In this document: positions 16,504-24,265 of the stretch, one piece after another
Layout of the letters: each line of letters starts with the position of its first letter
How positions within the stretch are numbered: the first letter of the stretch is position 1
Assembly: GCF_000632715.1 (NCBI RefSeq)
Contig: NZ_BAWO01000024.1
Coordinates: 1-64,000 of the forward strand
Length of the DNA: 64,000 nt
Direction: 5' to 3'
Source of the DNA: Parageobacillus caldoxylosilyticus NBRC 107762
GTDB taxonomy: Bacteria; Bacillota; Bacilli; Bacillales; Anoxybacillaceae
Program-made: the position numbers and the translations under genes
The notes under the pieces: generated by a model
The model's input: only the letters and a program-made list of their open reading frames with translations
What the model was told of the DNA's origin: nothing
Database searches by the model: none

Positions 16504-18447
16504 CTATGGGAACGGATGGGGATGTGGATTAAGCTGTTCAAGTGTGAGCGGTTGTTTCGTATACCCGAGTTCCATCGGTACCCGGAGCACCCTCTCGAGA
16601 CCTGTCACGCGGGTAAGGTGATGTCCAAATGTCATCGGTAACATTCCTGGAATCAGTACTTTCACGCAATATAATCCGTTTCTTTTGATTACGGGTGTTG
16701 TCTGGTCCACCACAATTACCTCGAGGTTCAATCGTCGAAACTTCTGAAGAATATCCCGCAGATCATCCGTCAAGTCCGCACTCTTCGTTTGCTGTTTGAA
16801 TTCTTCTTCAAACGTTCGCAACGGACGATTGTCATCCAACAAAAATTGCAGACGTTCCTCTGCTTCCGGCAAACCGTACAGCATGCCATGGTCCTCCATC
16901 TGCTGCACTAATAACGGATCATGTAACATTTTCTCATATTTCTTTCGGTTTGCCTCCAATTTCTCGTCAAGCACAAGCATCATGCCAGCTAACTCGTGAA
17001 TCGCGCTTTTCACCGCCCGTATGGGGTCCGGATGAGCTCCAGCGGCACAAATAAGATTCAACCCCTTTTGTTTTCTGTTTTTCGCCACTGCCCAAACGCT
17101 TGGAATCCCGTGCTCCATCGTCGAGTTGAAAAAATACAGATCATATCCCGCCACTGCACGCACACGTTCGACCATCAACTGTAATTCTTTATCGTTAGCG
17201 GAACGAAGGTCAAGACGCGGAAGAGACAGCTGCGCATACCAAGTCATTAAGAATGAATCACGCTCCACCACCTCCAAAATGGCATGGAAAATCGCTTCCT
17301 CTAAACTCCCGCCTAATGCACATCCGTTGGAAGTTTCGTAGACAAAGCCATCCCCACCTCCTAAACTGTAATATGCGAGCAACTCTGGGACCAAAATCGG
17401 ACGCTCTTGTAAAAACGAATAGCCCCATACCCAATTCATTGGACGATCAGGATGGAACGGTTTGAACGGAAAATCGGGTCGCGCATACTGTTCCTCTGCA
17501 TGCACTCCTACCTTTAATGGGTTGAGTGCTTGATCTGCTAGATTTCGGTAACTGTCATAAACCACCGTTCGTTTGCCACGAGGTTCGATGCCGCAATATC
17601 TCTCCAATCCCTCCAAAATGGCGGTTAACTCGCTAATCTCATAGGAATGAGTCCGTCCTGCCACTCCCTCGTCCCCTATAAACAACGGCATATTGACAAC
17701 GACATCCGCAAACGGCAGCACGAAATGATGCATTTTACCATTCAATAATCCAGTTCGGTAATCTAGATAGTCTTTGACCAGTACTTCTTTCAACTCTTCT
17801 ATCGGACGGCAGCGGTAATTGTCAGCGCTGATCTTTGGACTTGGTTGCAGCGATATTTGGGCTGCTGTCGGTGAATCGTCGGGTAATTGACCACATACCG
17901 TACATAATGGGTCGGGCAGAAAGAAGTGACATGAGTTCTTTAATGTTTTCAGGTTGATTAGGAACACCTTTTCTTCTAAGTGGGCACGACTGCCTTCTAA
18001 CACCCTCTTCGTTTCCGCGGCGATCAGGTAGGCCATCTGCAAAAGTCCAGTTCGTGATACCCATGCATCACGTTGTATTCCTCCTTGCACCGCCATCATC
18101 TGTTGCAGCTCCCACATTTCCTTACGGTCGTACCCCGCTATAAGGCGTCGCATATCAGCACACTGAGAACATCCCGGTGTATTAGGGCGAACTAGCGGAC
18201 CGATCACGCCCTCACCAAATGAAACGAAGCCCCGAAGCCATGGAATGCCTAACGGTCGTAGCACCTCTTCCGCCTTGTGATGAGCGGAGGGATGCCAAGC
18301 ATCGTGCAACACTAGAGCCAAACCCGTTTCTTCCGGAACTCCTTTCTCGAAATCAATTTGCCGAACCACCTGATATTGAACGGACAATTTTTCATACACA
18401 AAATCTGCCAATACCCCTTCTCCAACCATCAATACGCAAGCACCCAT
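16504..18447 (-). CDS. Fused TOMM cyclodehydratase (ThiF/E1-like partner plus YcaO)
   Basis: A 647-residue fusion. The N-terminal 210 residues are the E1-like partner (C protein), with two zinc Cys pairs, CSQC near residue 93 and CTVC near 183. The rest is a YcaO domain, the ATP-dependent enzyme that turns Cys/Ser/Thr into azolines by backbone phosphorylation. ATP/Mg-binding glutamates are seen in ISELTAILEGLERYCG and EEAIFHAILEVVERDS. The extreme C-terminus NPHPHPFP carries the PxPxP motif needed for cyclodehydration in YcaO proteins. Its start at 18447 shares one base with the upstream stop, so the two are translationally coupled. The substrate is very probably the peptide at 20576-20866. 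Confidence 0.92.
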   Translation of the reverse strand: MGACVLMVGEGVLADFVYEKLSVQYQVVRQIDFEKGVPEETGLALVLHDAWHPSAHHKAEEVLRPLGIPWLRGFVSFGEGVIGPLVRPNTPGCSQCADMRRLIAGYDRKEMWELQQMMAVQGGIQRDAWVSRTGLLQMAYLIAAETKRVLEGSRAHLEEKVFLINLKTLKNSCHFFLPDPLCTVCGQLPDDSPTAAQISLQPSPKISADNYRCRPIEELKEVLVKDYLDYRTGLLNGKMHHFVLPFADVVVNMPLFIGDEGVAGRTHSYEISELTAILEGLERYCGIEPRGKRTVVYDSYRNLADQALNPLKVGVHAEEQYARPDFPFKPFHPDRPMNWVWGYSFLQERPILVPELLAYYSLGGGDGFVYETSNGCALGGSLEEAIFHAILEVVERDSFLMTWYAQLSLPRLDLRSANDKELQLMVERVRAVAGYDLYFFNSTMEHGIPSVWAVAKNRKQKGLNLICAAGAHPDPIRAVKSAIHELAGMMLVLDEKLEANRKKYEKMLHDPLLVQQMEDHGMLYGLPEAEERLQFLLDDNRPLRTFEEEFKQQTKSADLTDDLRDILQKFRRLNLEVIVVDQTTPVIKRNGLYCVKVLIPGMLPMTFGHHLTRVTGLERVLRVPMELGYTKQPLTLEQLNPHPHPFP

Positions 18448-20417
18448 CAGAAATTCTCCTTTCTTAACAGCACGCCAAACACCCCTGCCAGTTCCTCTTT
18501 CAAAAAAGGTTCTATCGCTAAATCAAAGACGAAAAGTCGTATCCTATTCTGTTTCAAGACCTGCATGGCGGACTGCAAGAGCTCCAATTGTGCCGTTTCT
18601 TCACAAGCAGGGATCTCAAGTCTTAATGGCTCCTCTTCGTTTAGAAGAATGGAGGAATCATCCAGCACTTGTATTCGAAGTGAAGCCGCTTGAGCTTGAT
18701 TTTGTGCATCCATAAGCGCCTGCTCTAGCGCTTTCCGCAGCGCCATTGTGATATTCAAGCCGGCACTGCCATACCAGCGGCCTCTCGTGCCGACCCATAC
18801 CACAGGAAAGCCTGACACCTTCTCTCCCAAACCGATCGTCGGCGGTCCATGCATCGTCGTCAGTGCCTGCAAATAAAAACGGCAGTGCTCATCCTCCACC
18901 GTACCCAACCATGCCCGAAAAATAGGTTCCCTGCGATTAACTTGCCGTTTGCACAGCTCCTCGTCCAAGCACTTTTGCCATCCCCGGCAAATGCCTTCCG
19001 CAATCGTTTCCCCTGCCCCGACACCGATAAATTCCTGTGGTGTGATCACACCAACTTCTTTTTCGCGGTTTAAAGATGCCGTAACAAGTAAATCTATCAT
19101 TGGCGATATATACGATTCAATCCCAGCCAACCCCGCTTCCCGCCGTGCCTCCTCATGTGTTAGACCTGCACAGATAACTTCTGGAAGCAGATCAGCCGGG
19201 CCTTCCGATAGCGGGTTCACAGCTTGAACGCAGCACTGGGCCAACGGAAGCTGCTTCAAGCCGCCTTCCTCCCATATATGGAAAATTCCTGATTCTGCGG
19301 ATGTCAATTGATTGAAATAATGAAACAATCTACTCGGATCATTGCGGCTCGAATTCTGTTTAAGCCTCCAATCCAGATCTTGAACCAATTCAGCCTCCAC
19401 ACGTCCAGTCGTCACCAGTGGATGCTTTATGAACGAATGCCAGTCACCTTCCAATGTTTCCAGATCGAGAAGGAAAAACTGATTTCTCTGTTCCGATTTC
19501 GTCACTCCTGTAACTTTTTTGAATAATTCAAATACTATCACATTTGCCAACATCGCTCCCGCTGTGGAAGAAAAAGTTTGTAACGGCCGGTCTTCGCGAA
19601 GCGCGGATCGGTGTATGCGACGCCATGCGGATTCCCAGCATCCCTCAGAATCCGGATGCACTAATGGACCCGCTAAACCCACTTGCTGCAAAGATATGGC
19701 AGGGAGAAACCCCTTCTTCTCCTCCCTGCAAACGGCATGAAGGGCCCGCAGCTCCTCTACATTGCCTTCCTGCGAGACATATAAAATCCACTCAAATGGC
19801 TGTACCACTTCTCGCCAAGAACTCTCCCCCGCTCCCTTCTGTAGAGTTATCTCCTCTATTGCTACTTCGGAGTCCGTTTTGCGGGCATTCTCCGCCAGTT
19901 CCTTCAACCGCATTCGATTAGTAGGCATCGAATCTGTAATCAGAACATGGAACTTAGGCAATCCTGATTCGGTCAACGCAGAAACCAATGAGACCAAAAA
20001 TGGGCCAGAGCCGATTGCCAATACTTTAGATTGACGATATACTTGAAAACGGAACGCACCGGAATCAACGAAACTTTCTATAAATTCAATTTGTGAAGCA
20101 TACTTTTGGAGGATCTTGCTGTCCAATTGATGCGGACGGTCTTGGCTCACATCCCGAACAAAGCCGTTTTTGTACAGAATTTCTGCAATTTCATACACCC
20201 TGTTCCGATATGGGGCCGATAATCCTTTTGTCAATTCTCCCAATGTGTGCTCTCCGTTAAACATGGGCATCAGTTTTTCAATCCACTGATAAATTGTATT
20301 GCCTTTCATACGAAATGAGCTGGAGTTATTCCTAAAATACACACCACCGTTTGGATCAGGGATAAAAAACGTGTCTCTTTTCACCTTCAGACGCGAGGAA
20401 GCGTTCAGATTTTTCAT
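18447..20417 (-). CDS. Thiazole-containing bacteriocin maturation protein (ocin-ThiF-like)
   Basis: A 656-residue protein of the family annotated as putative thiazole-containing bacteriocin maturation protein, seen with heterocycloanthracin-type TOMMs. The N-terminal 90 residues look like a leader-recognition winged helix (TLGELTKGLSAPYRNRVYEI). A Rossmann-like ThiF segment follows with VLAIGSGPFLVSLVSALTESG near residue 128, but without the usual zinc Cys pairs. The C-terminal half is unassigned. In related pathways such F-type proteins bind the leader peptide and present it to the cyclodehydratase. The gene follows the precursor by 158 bp and is tightly coupled to the fused cyclodehydratase. 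Confidence 0.85.
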   Translation of the reverse strand: MKNLNASSRLKVKRDTFFIPDPNGGVYFRNNSSSFRMKGNTIYQWIEKLMPMFNGEHTLGELTKGLSAPYRNRVYEIAEILYKNGFVRDVSQDRPHQLDSKILQKYASQIEFIESFVDSGAFRFQVYRQSKVLAIGSGPFLVSLVSALTESGLPKFHVLITDSMPTNRMRLKELAENARKTDSEVAIEEITLQKGAGESSWREVVQPFEWILYVSQEGNVEELRALHAVCREEKKGFLPAISLQQVGLAGPLVHPDSEGCWESAWRRIHRSALREDRPLQTFSSTAGAMLANVIVFELFKKVTGVTKSEQRNQFFLLDLETLEGDWHSFIKHPLVTTGRVEAELVQDLDWRLKQNSSRNDPSRLFHYFNQLTSAESGIFHIWEEGGLKQLPLAQCCVQAVNPLSEGPADLLPEVICAGLTHEEARREAGLAGIESYISPMIDLLVTASLNREKEVGVITPQEFIGVGAGETIAEGICRGWQKCLDEELCKRQVNRREPIFRAWLGTVEDEHCRFYLQALTTMHGPPTIGLGEKVSGFPVVWVGTRGRWYGSAGLNITMALRKALEQALMDAQNQAQAASLRIQVLDDSSILLNEEEPLRLEIPACEETAQLELLQSAMQVLKQNRIRLFVFDLAIEPFLKEELAGVFGVLLRKENF

Positions 20418-20508
20418 TCTACCCCTCCGTATCCGTGAGTTGTTCCTAAATGCGTAGTATCATTTTATGTACATCTATTTGTCCTTTATGTTCATTTCAT
20501 AAAGCGGG

Positions 20509-20534
20509 GCCCCTGCAGAGAATTACGCAGGGGC
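20509..20534 (-). terminator. Hairpin between TOMM precursor and maturation genes
   Basis: An 8-bp GC-rich stem GCCCCTGC / GCAGGGGC with a 10-base loop lies between the precursor stop and the next gene. No strong T-run follows, so it is better read as a partial attenuator or mRNA-processing/stability hairpin that would keep precursor transcript above that of the enzymes. Confidence 0.5.
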
Positions 20535-20575
20535 AGTCCATTCTTCTTAGGTAATCACCTTTTTGTGCTAGGGGA

Positions 20576-20866
20576 CTAGAAAGTTCCGCCAAAACCTCCC
20601 CCCCAGCAATGGAAGCAGCTAAAGCAACTAAAGCAGTTGAAACAACGGCCAAAACAATGTCCAAAACAACGGCCAAAACAATGTCCACCGCAACGGCCAA
20701 AACAATGTCCACCACAACGGCCTCCGCAACGTCCTCCACAGCGTCCACCGAATTGACGAGCATCATCAACCAAATAGGTCTGGGTTTGAGGATCCCAAAC
20801 CATCACCTCATCCGCCGCGAAATCATCCAACCCTAACATTTGAAGTTCATCTTGGAAATTATACAT
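20576..20866 (-). CDS. Heterocycloanthracin/sonorensin-family TOMM precursor peptide
   Basis: A 96-residue precursor. The acidic leader, about residues 1-38, begins MYNFQDELQMLGLDDFAADE and ends near YLVDDARQF. The core, from about residue 40, is a Cys array: nine Cys spaced by four in a GGRC/GGHC/FGRC/FGHC pattern, then four spaced by three (FNC FSC FSC FHC), closing with a Gly/Phe tail WGGGFGGTF. Cys residues can become thiazoles; Ser occurs only twice and the tail has one Thr. Family members (B. anthracis/cereus heterocycloanthracin, B. sonorensis sonorensin) share this Cys-Xaa-Xaa layout. ATG at 20866 follows AAGGATGG. It is the first gene of the cluster, which favours its being the true substrate. 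Confidence 0.92.
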   Translation of the reverse strand: MYNFQDELQMLGLDDFAADEVMVWDPQTQTYLVDDARQFGGRCGGRCGGRCGGHCFGRCGGHCFGRCFGHCFGRCFNCFSCFSCFHCWGGGFGGTF

Positions 20867-20869
20867 TTC

Positions 20870-21400
20870 ACACCATCCTTATTAAATTTTGTAGTTTCTG
20901 GCGACTTAACCAGAGACAGGGATGAGAGTAGAACGAAAGTAATCAGAAAGATATCTGCAAATTCAGATAAATCCACCGACTACTTCGAGTACTCTCATCA
21001 ACAAGCTATGTACTCTGTTGGGTGGTTGTTACTGATTGAAGTGCCTATTTTACTGATTGAAGCGCCTATTTCATTGAGGCTTCGTAAAACCGTATGAACC
21101 TCTCTCGCCTTCATTCCATTTAGATGATCGAGCGGCTGTATTGGAGAAAATGGCCTTTCGCCAATCAAAGACATTCATTCCAAACACGGGCAGACCCTCG
21201 ATTAATCGTCCAATCGCTCCAAATCCGCTTTGAATGTCCGGAAGAACACTTTTTAGCCAAGAAGCGTGAAAACTACCTTCTTTCCTTCCTCATTGGATGG
21301 GTTAGTTATAAAACATATGTTCGTTTTTGTGAATCAAAAATTTCCCGATTCATCTCCCCCTTTACTCCGTTTAGAGGAAGGGAGACTTCTCGGGAAAATG
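20870..21400. other. Upstream region of the TOMM precursor; no supported gene
   Basis: Contains the presumed TOMM promoter, a 21-bp tandem direct repeat (21030-21071, TACTGATTGAAGYGCCTATTT twice) and, around 21110-21290, short open frames without recognisable family. The direct repeat is a candidate operator. Confidence 0.4.
21030..21071. repeat. 21-bp tandem direct repeat
   Basis: TACTGATTGAAGTGCCTATT and TACTGATTGAAGCGCCTATT follow each other directly, differing at one base. They lie 164 bp upstream of the TOMM precursor start, so a regulator-binding role is possible. Confidence 0.6.
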
Positions 21401-21408
21401 TTAAAAAC

Positions 21409-21453
21409 AAAGGCTGGAGGGATAAGGTTTTCCCTTTTCCCTCAAGCCTTTTT
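21409..21453 (-). terminator. Hairpin downstream of rlmCD
   Basis: The stem GGCTTGAGGG / CCCTCCAGCC has one mismatch and a pyrimidine-rich loop on one strand, resembling the hairpin at 14692-14735 in both stem and loop. It is 57 bp beyond the rlmCD stop and could act as its terminator. Confidence 0.5.
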
Positions 21454-21509
21454 CCAACCATTTATCAAAATTTTATTTCGACTTTGGCAGGAGTTTTTTT
21501 ATTTAGTTT

Positions 21510-22886
21510 CTACAACTTCAAGGTTAGTTTAGCGACACACTCAACGTGCGCAGTATGCGGAAACATATCAACCGGCTGCACTTCGATCGTTTGATAGCCG
21601 CCGTCTTCGAGAATTCGTAAATCCCTTGCCAATGTCGCCGGGTTGCAGGAAACGTACACAACGCGCTTCGGCTTCATGGCAATGATGGTTTGTAAAAGCG
21701 TTTCATCGCAGCCTTTGCGAGGCGGGTCGACAACGATACAGTCCGCGCGGATGCCTTGTTCGTACCATTGCGGGATGACCGCTTCCGCCTCGCCGACGGC
21801 AAATTCGACGTTGGTGATGCCGTTTAATTCAGCATTGCGTTTTGCATCTTCAATCGCTTCCGGCACCACTTCGACGCCGTACACTTTTTTCGCTTTTTTC
21901 GCTAAAAACAAGGAAATCGTACCAATGCCGCAATAAGCGTCGATCACCGTTTCCTTTCCCGTCAAACCAGCATATTCGAGTGCCTTTTCATATAGCACTT
22001 TTGTTTGTTCCGGGTTGACTTGATAGAAAGAGCGAGCCGAGATCGCGAATTTAATGTCACCGATGTAATCGTAAATGCATTCGGCTCCCCACAATACTTT
22101 CGTCTCGTCACCCATAATCACATTCGTCTTTTTTGGGTTAATGTTTTGGATAATCGATTTTACATTTGGCACGGAATCAATAATTTCTTGCACAATTTTC
22201 TTTTTATGCGGCAACTCTTCCGTGCGGGTAATGAGAACGACCATGACTTCTTTCGTCGCCGCCCCGTAGCGCGCCATGATATGGCGGAGCACCCCTTTAT
22301 GCGATACTTCGTTATAGGCAGGGATGCGGTATTTTTCGCAAATTTTTTTCACCGTCTGTACGACGACATCGTTCATTTCCTGCTGGATGAGACAGGCATC
22401 CATATCGATAATTTCATGGCTGCGCTCTTGGTAAAATCCCGCGACCAGCCCGCCTTCGCGCTCGCCGACAGGCACTTGCGCTTTGTTGCGGTAGCGCCAT
22501 GGGTCTTTCATGCCGATGACAGGATGAACGATGACATTTTTCAATTTGCCGATGCGCGCCATCACTTCTTTCACATGTTTTTGTTTTGCTCGAAGCTGGC
22601 CCTCATAGCTTAAGTGCTGCAGCTGGCAGCCGCCGCACTGCTTGTAAATCGGGCACAGGGGCGCGACGCGGTCCGGGCTTTGCTCATGCAGCTCGATAAG
22701 GCGTCCGTAGCCATATCCTTTTTTCACTTTGATGACTTTGATTTTCGCCTTCTCGCCCGGCAGCCCGTTTTTGACAAAAATGGGAAATCCGTCAATTTTA
22801 GCGACTCCTAAACCGTCATGTGTCAAATCTTCAAATGTCACATCATAATATTCGTTTTTCATTACTGGTGCTTCGATGTTTGCCAT
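21510..22886 (-). CDS. rlmCD: 23S rRNA (uracil-5-)-methyltransferase RlmCD
   Basis: A 458-residue SAM-dependent RNA methyltransferase of the TrmA/RlmD group. The N-terminal TRAM domain (residues 10-70) is followed by the iron-sulphur Cys set [15 protein letters not shown] near residue 78. The Rossmann catalytic domain has [16 protein letters not shown] and [11 protein letters not shown], and the nucleophile Cys lies in [14 protein letters not shown]. In Bacillus subtilis the equivalent protein (YefA) methylates U747 and U1939. It stands next to dgkB, as in Bacillus. AAAGGTGAAG precedes the ATG. Confidence 0.9.
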   Translation of the reverse strand: MANIEAPVMKNEYYDVTFEDLTHDGLGVAKIDGFPIFVKNGLPGEKAKIKVIKVKKGYGYGRLIELHEQSPDRVAPLCPIYKQCGGCQLQHLSYEGQLRAKQKHVKEVMARIGKLKNVIVHPVIGMKDPWRYRNKAQVPVGEREGGLVAGFYQERSHEIIDMDACLIQQEMNDVVVQTVKKICEKYRIPAYNEVSHKGVLRHIMARYGAATKEVMVVLITRTEELPHKKKIVQEIIDSVPNVKSIIQNINPKKTNVIMGDETKVLWGAECIYDYIGDIKFAISARSFYQVNPEQTKVLYEKALEYAGLTGKETVIDAYCGIGTISLFLAKKAKKVYGVEVVPEAIEDAKRNAELNGITNVEFAVGEAEAVIPQWYEQGIRADCIVVDPPRKGCDETLLQTIIAMKPKRVVYVSCNPATLARDLRILEDGGYQTIEVQPVDMFPHTAHVECVAKLTLKL

Positions 22887-22962
22887 TGTTCTTCACCTTT
22901 CGAGGAACTAGCTCTGCTATATCGTCTTTTGAACTTTTTATCCAAGAATCACGATGTTTTCC

Positions 22963-23086
22963 GACTGTCGGTGACCGAACAACAGCCTGCTTTGCAGACA
23001 AATATATTTGTCTGCCAGCGCGTTGTTCGGTCATCTGCCACGCATTAGCGTGACGAAGGCAAATCAAAGACTTGCCTCCGACAGTC
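22963..23086. repeat. Cloverleaf-like palindromic element
   Basis: Outer arms GACTGTCGG (22963-22971) and CCGACAGTC (23078-23086) are perfectly complementary. Between them lie three more stems: TGACCGAACAAC / GTTGTTCGGTCA (22972-22983 and 23022-23033) enclosing a perfect 22-bp palindrome GCAGACAAATATATTTGTCTGC (22994-23015); CACGC-atta-GCGTG (23039-23052); and GGCAA / TTGCC (23058-23062 and 23072-23076). The whole could fold as a four-way junction in DNA or RNA. T-runs and A-runs flank the arms. It contains no gene. A small non-autonomous mobile repeat or a structured leader of rlmCD are the two readings. Confidence 0.7.
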
Positions 23087-23205
23087 GAAAAAATCTGTGA
23101 CAAACTTCTTATCCATCAGAAGTCTTATATAGACATATTAAGCGTAATCAGTATCCATCGTCCACACAGTGCTGTCATGATTGTAGCACACAATTCTGTG
23201 CAGCA

Positions 23206-23236
23206 CAAAAAGAGAACAGGGATTAGTACCCTGTCC
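23206..23236 (-). terminator. Rho-independent terminator of dgkB
   Basis: On the minus strand GAGGACAGGG / CCCTGTTCTC followed by TTTTTG overlaps the last codons and stop of dgkB. Confidence 0.75.
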
Positions 23237-24143
23237 TCATTTGCTCTGCTTTTTCTTTAGATACCAATACTTCCAAATGCCGGTACAAATTGACGAATTC
23301 CCCCGGAAGCATGCCGCCAAACTCTCCGTCTAAATTTAACTGCATCGGCGACATCACTTTAATGCGGTTTGCTTTCGTGTAAATGAGATTTGGGTCATTA
23401 ATATGTTCGCCGCGCGCCGCGAGCGTTACAAGCCGGATAAACTCAGCCAAATTCGTTTTCTTTAAAATAATTAAATCAAACATGCCGTCATTCAAAGACG
23501 AATCCGGCGCCAGCTTTTCAAAGCCGCCGACCGAGTTCGTCAGCGACACTAAAAAGAGCATAATTTCGCCTTCAAATATTTTGCCGTCATATTCAATGCG
23601 CGCTTCTGTCGCTTTGATCGACGGAAGCATCTCGATTCCTTTTAAATAGTAGGCAAGCTGGCCGAGCATGGTTTTTAATTTGCTTGGCACTTCATAGGTT
23701 AATTCGGTTAAACGGCCGCCGCCGGCAATATTAATAAAATAGCGGGTTTTCCCTTCATTCATGACGCAGCCGATATCGATCGGAACAGCTTCCCCGTTGG
23801 CGATAATGTCGCATGCCCTTTCGATCGAACGCGGCACGCCGATCGCGCGGGCGAAATCGTTCGTCGTCCCGACTGGAATAATGCCAAGCTTGGGGCGATA
23901 ATCTTGATCGGCAATCCCGTTGACGACTTCGTTGATCGTTCCGTCCCCGCCGGCAGCCACCACTAAGTCAAATTCGCGCTCCACTGCTTTGCGGGCCGCT
24001 TCCGTCGCATCGCCCGCCCCGGTTGTCGCATGGCATGATGTTTCATATCCCGCTTTTTCCAATTGTACTAATACTTCCGGCAAATGCCGTTTAAATATTT
24101 CCCGGCCTGACGTTGGATTGTAAATGATCCTTGCACGCTTCAT
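23223..24143 (-). CDS. dgkB: Diacylglycerol kinase DgkB
   Basis: A 306-residue soluble lipid kinase that phosphorylates diacylglycerol released by lipoteichoic acid synthesis, returning it as phosphatidic acid. The DAGK catalytic domain shows RIIYNPTSGRE, AAGGDGTINEVVNG near residue 64 and GIIPVGTTNDFARAIG near 90, the nucleotide-binding and catalytic loops. The C-terminal metal region includes the DGEFGG segment. Its length matches B. subtilis DgkB (YerQ). In Bacillus the order is gatB-dgkB-yefA; here gatB is about 29 kb away, so the intervening DNA is accessory. Confidence 0.92.
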   Translation of the reverse strand: MKRARIIYNPTSGREIFKRHLPEVLVQLEKAGYETSCHATTGAGDATEAARKAVEREFDLVVAAGGDGTINEVVNGIADQDYRPKLGIIPVGTTNDFARAIGVPRSIERACDIIANGEAVPIDIGCVMNEGKTRYFINIAGGGRLTELTYEVPSKLKTMLGQLAYYLKGIEMLPSIKATEARIEYDGKIFEGEIMLFLVSLTNSVGGFEKLAPDSSLNDGMFDLIILKKTNLAEFIRLVTLAARGEHINDPNLIYTKANRIKVMSPMQLNLDGEFGGMLPGEFVNLYRHLEVLVSKEKAEQMRTGY

Positions 24144-24233
24144 CGTTTCATCATCCTACTTTATTAATGTCAATTCCACTATTTAACATAATAGCGGAAT
24201 CGCCCAGCGGTTGCAACGATGACATCTCTCCAT

Positions 24234-24265
24234 CAAGAAAGGGCTGATCGTCTCAGCCCCTTTGA
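24234..24265 (-). terminator. Rho-independent terminator of the yuaF-floT operon
   Basis: On the minus strand AAGGGGCTGA-gacga-TCAGCCCTTT is followed by CTTG; it starts right after the floT stop. Confidence 0.7.

Noticed and set aside
16504-18447. Fe-S or adenylating-only enzyme instead of a cyclodehydratase
   Set aside because: The YcaO glutamates and the PxPxP C-terminus, with SagB and a Cys-array precursor beside it, fit only a TOMM enzyme.
20609-20836. Plus-strand open frame of Thr/Ala/Lys repeats
   Set aside because: It is the complement of the TOMM Cys array on the minus strand; its low-complexity sequence comes from the precursor's repeats.
22005-22613. 202-codon plus-strand frame
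   Set aside because: Lies entirely antisense to rlmCD, whose motifs are unmistakable; no ribosome-binding site or family match.
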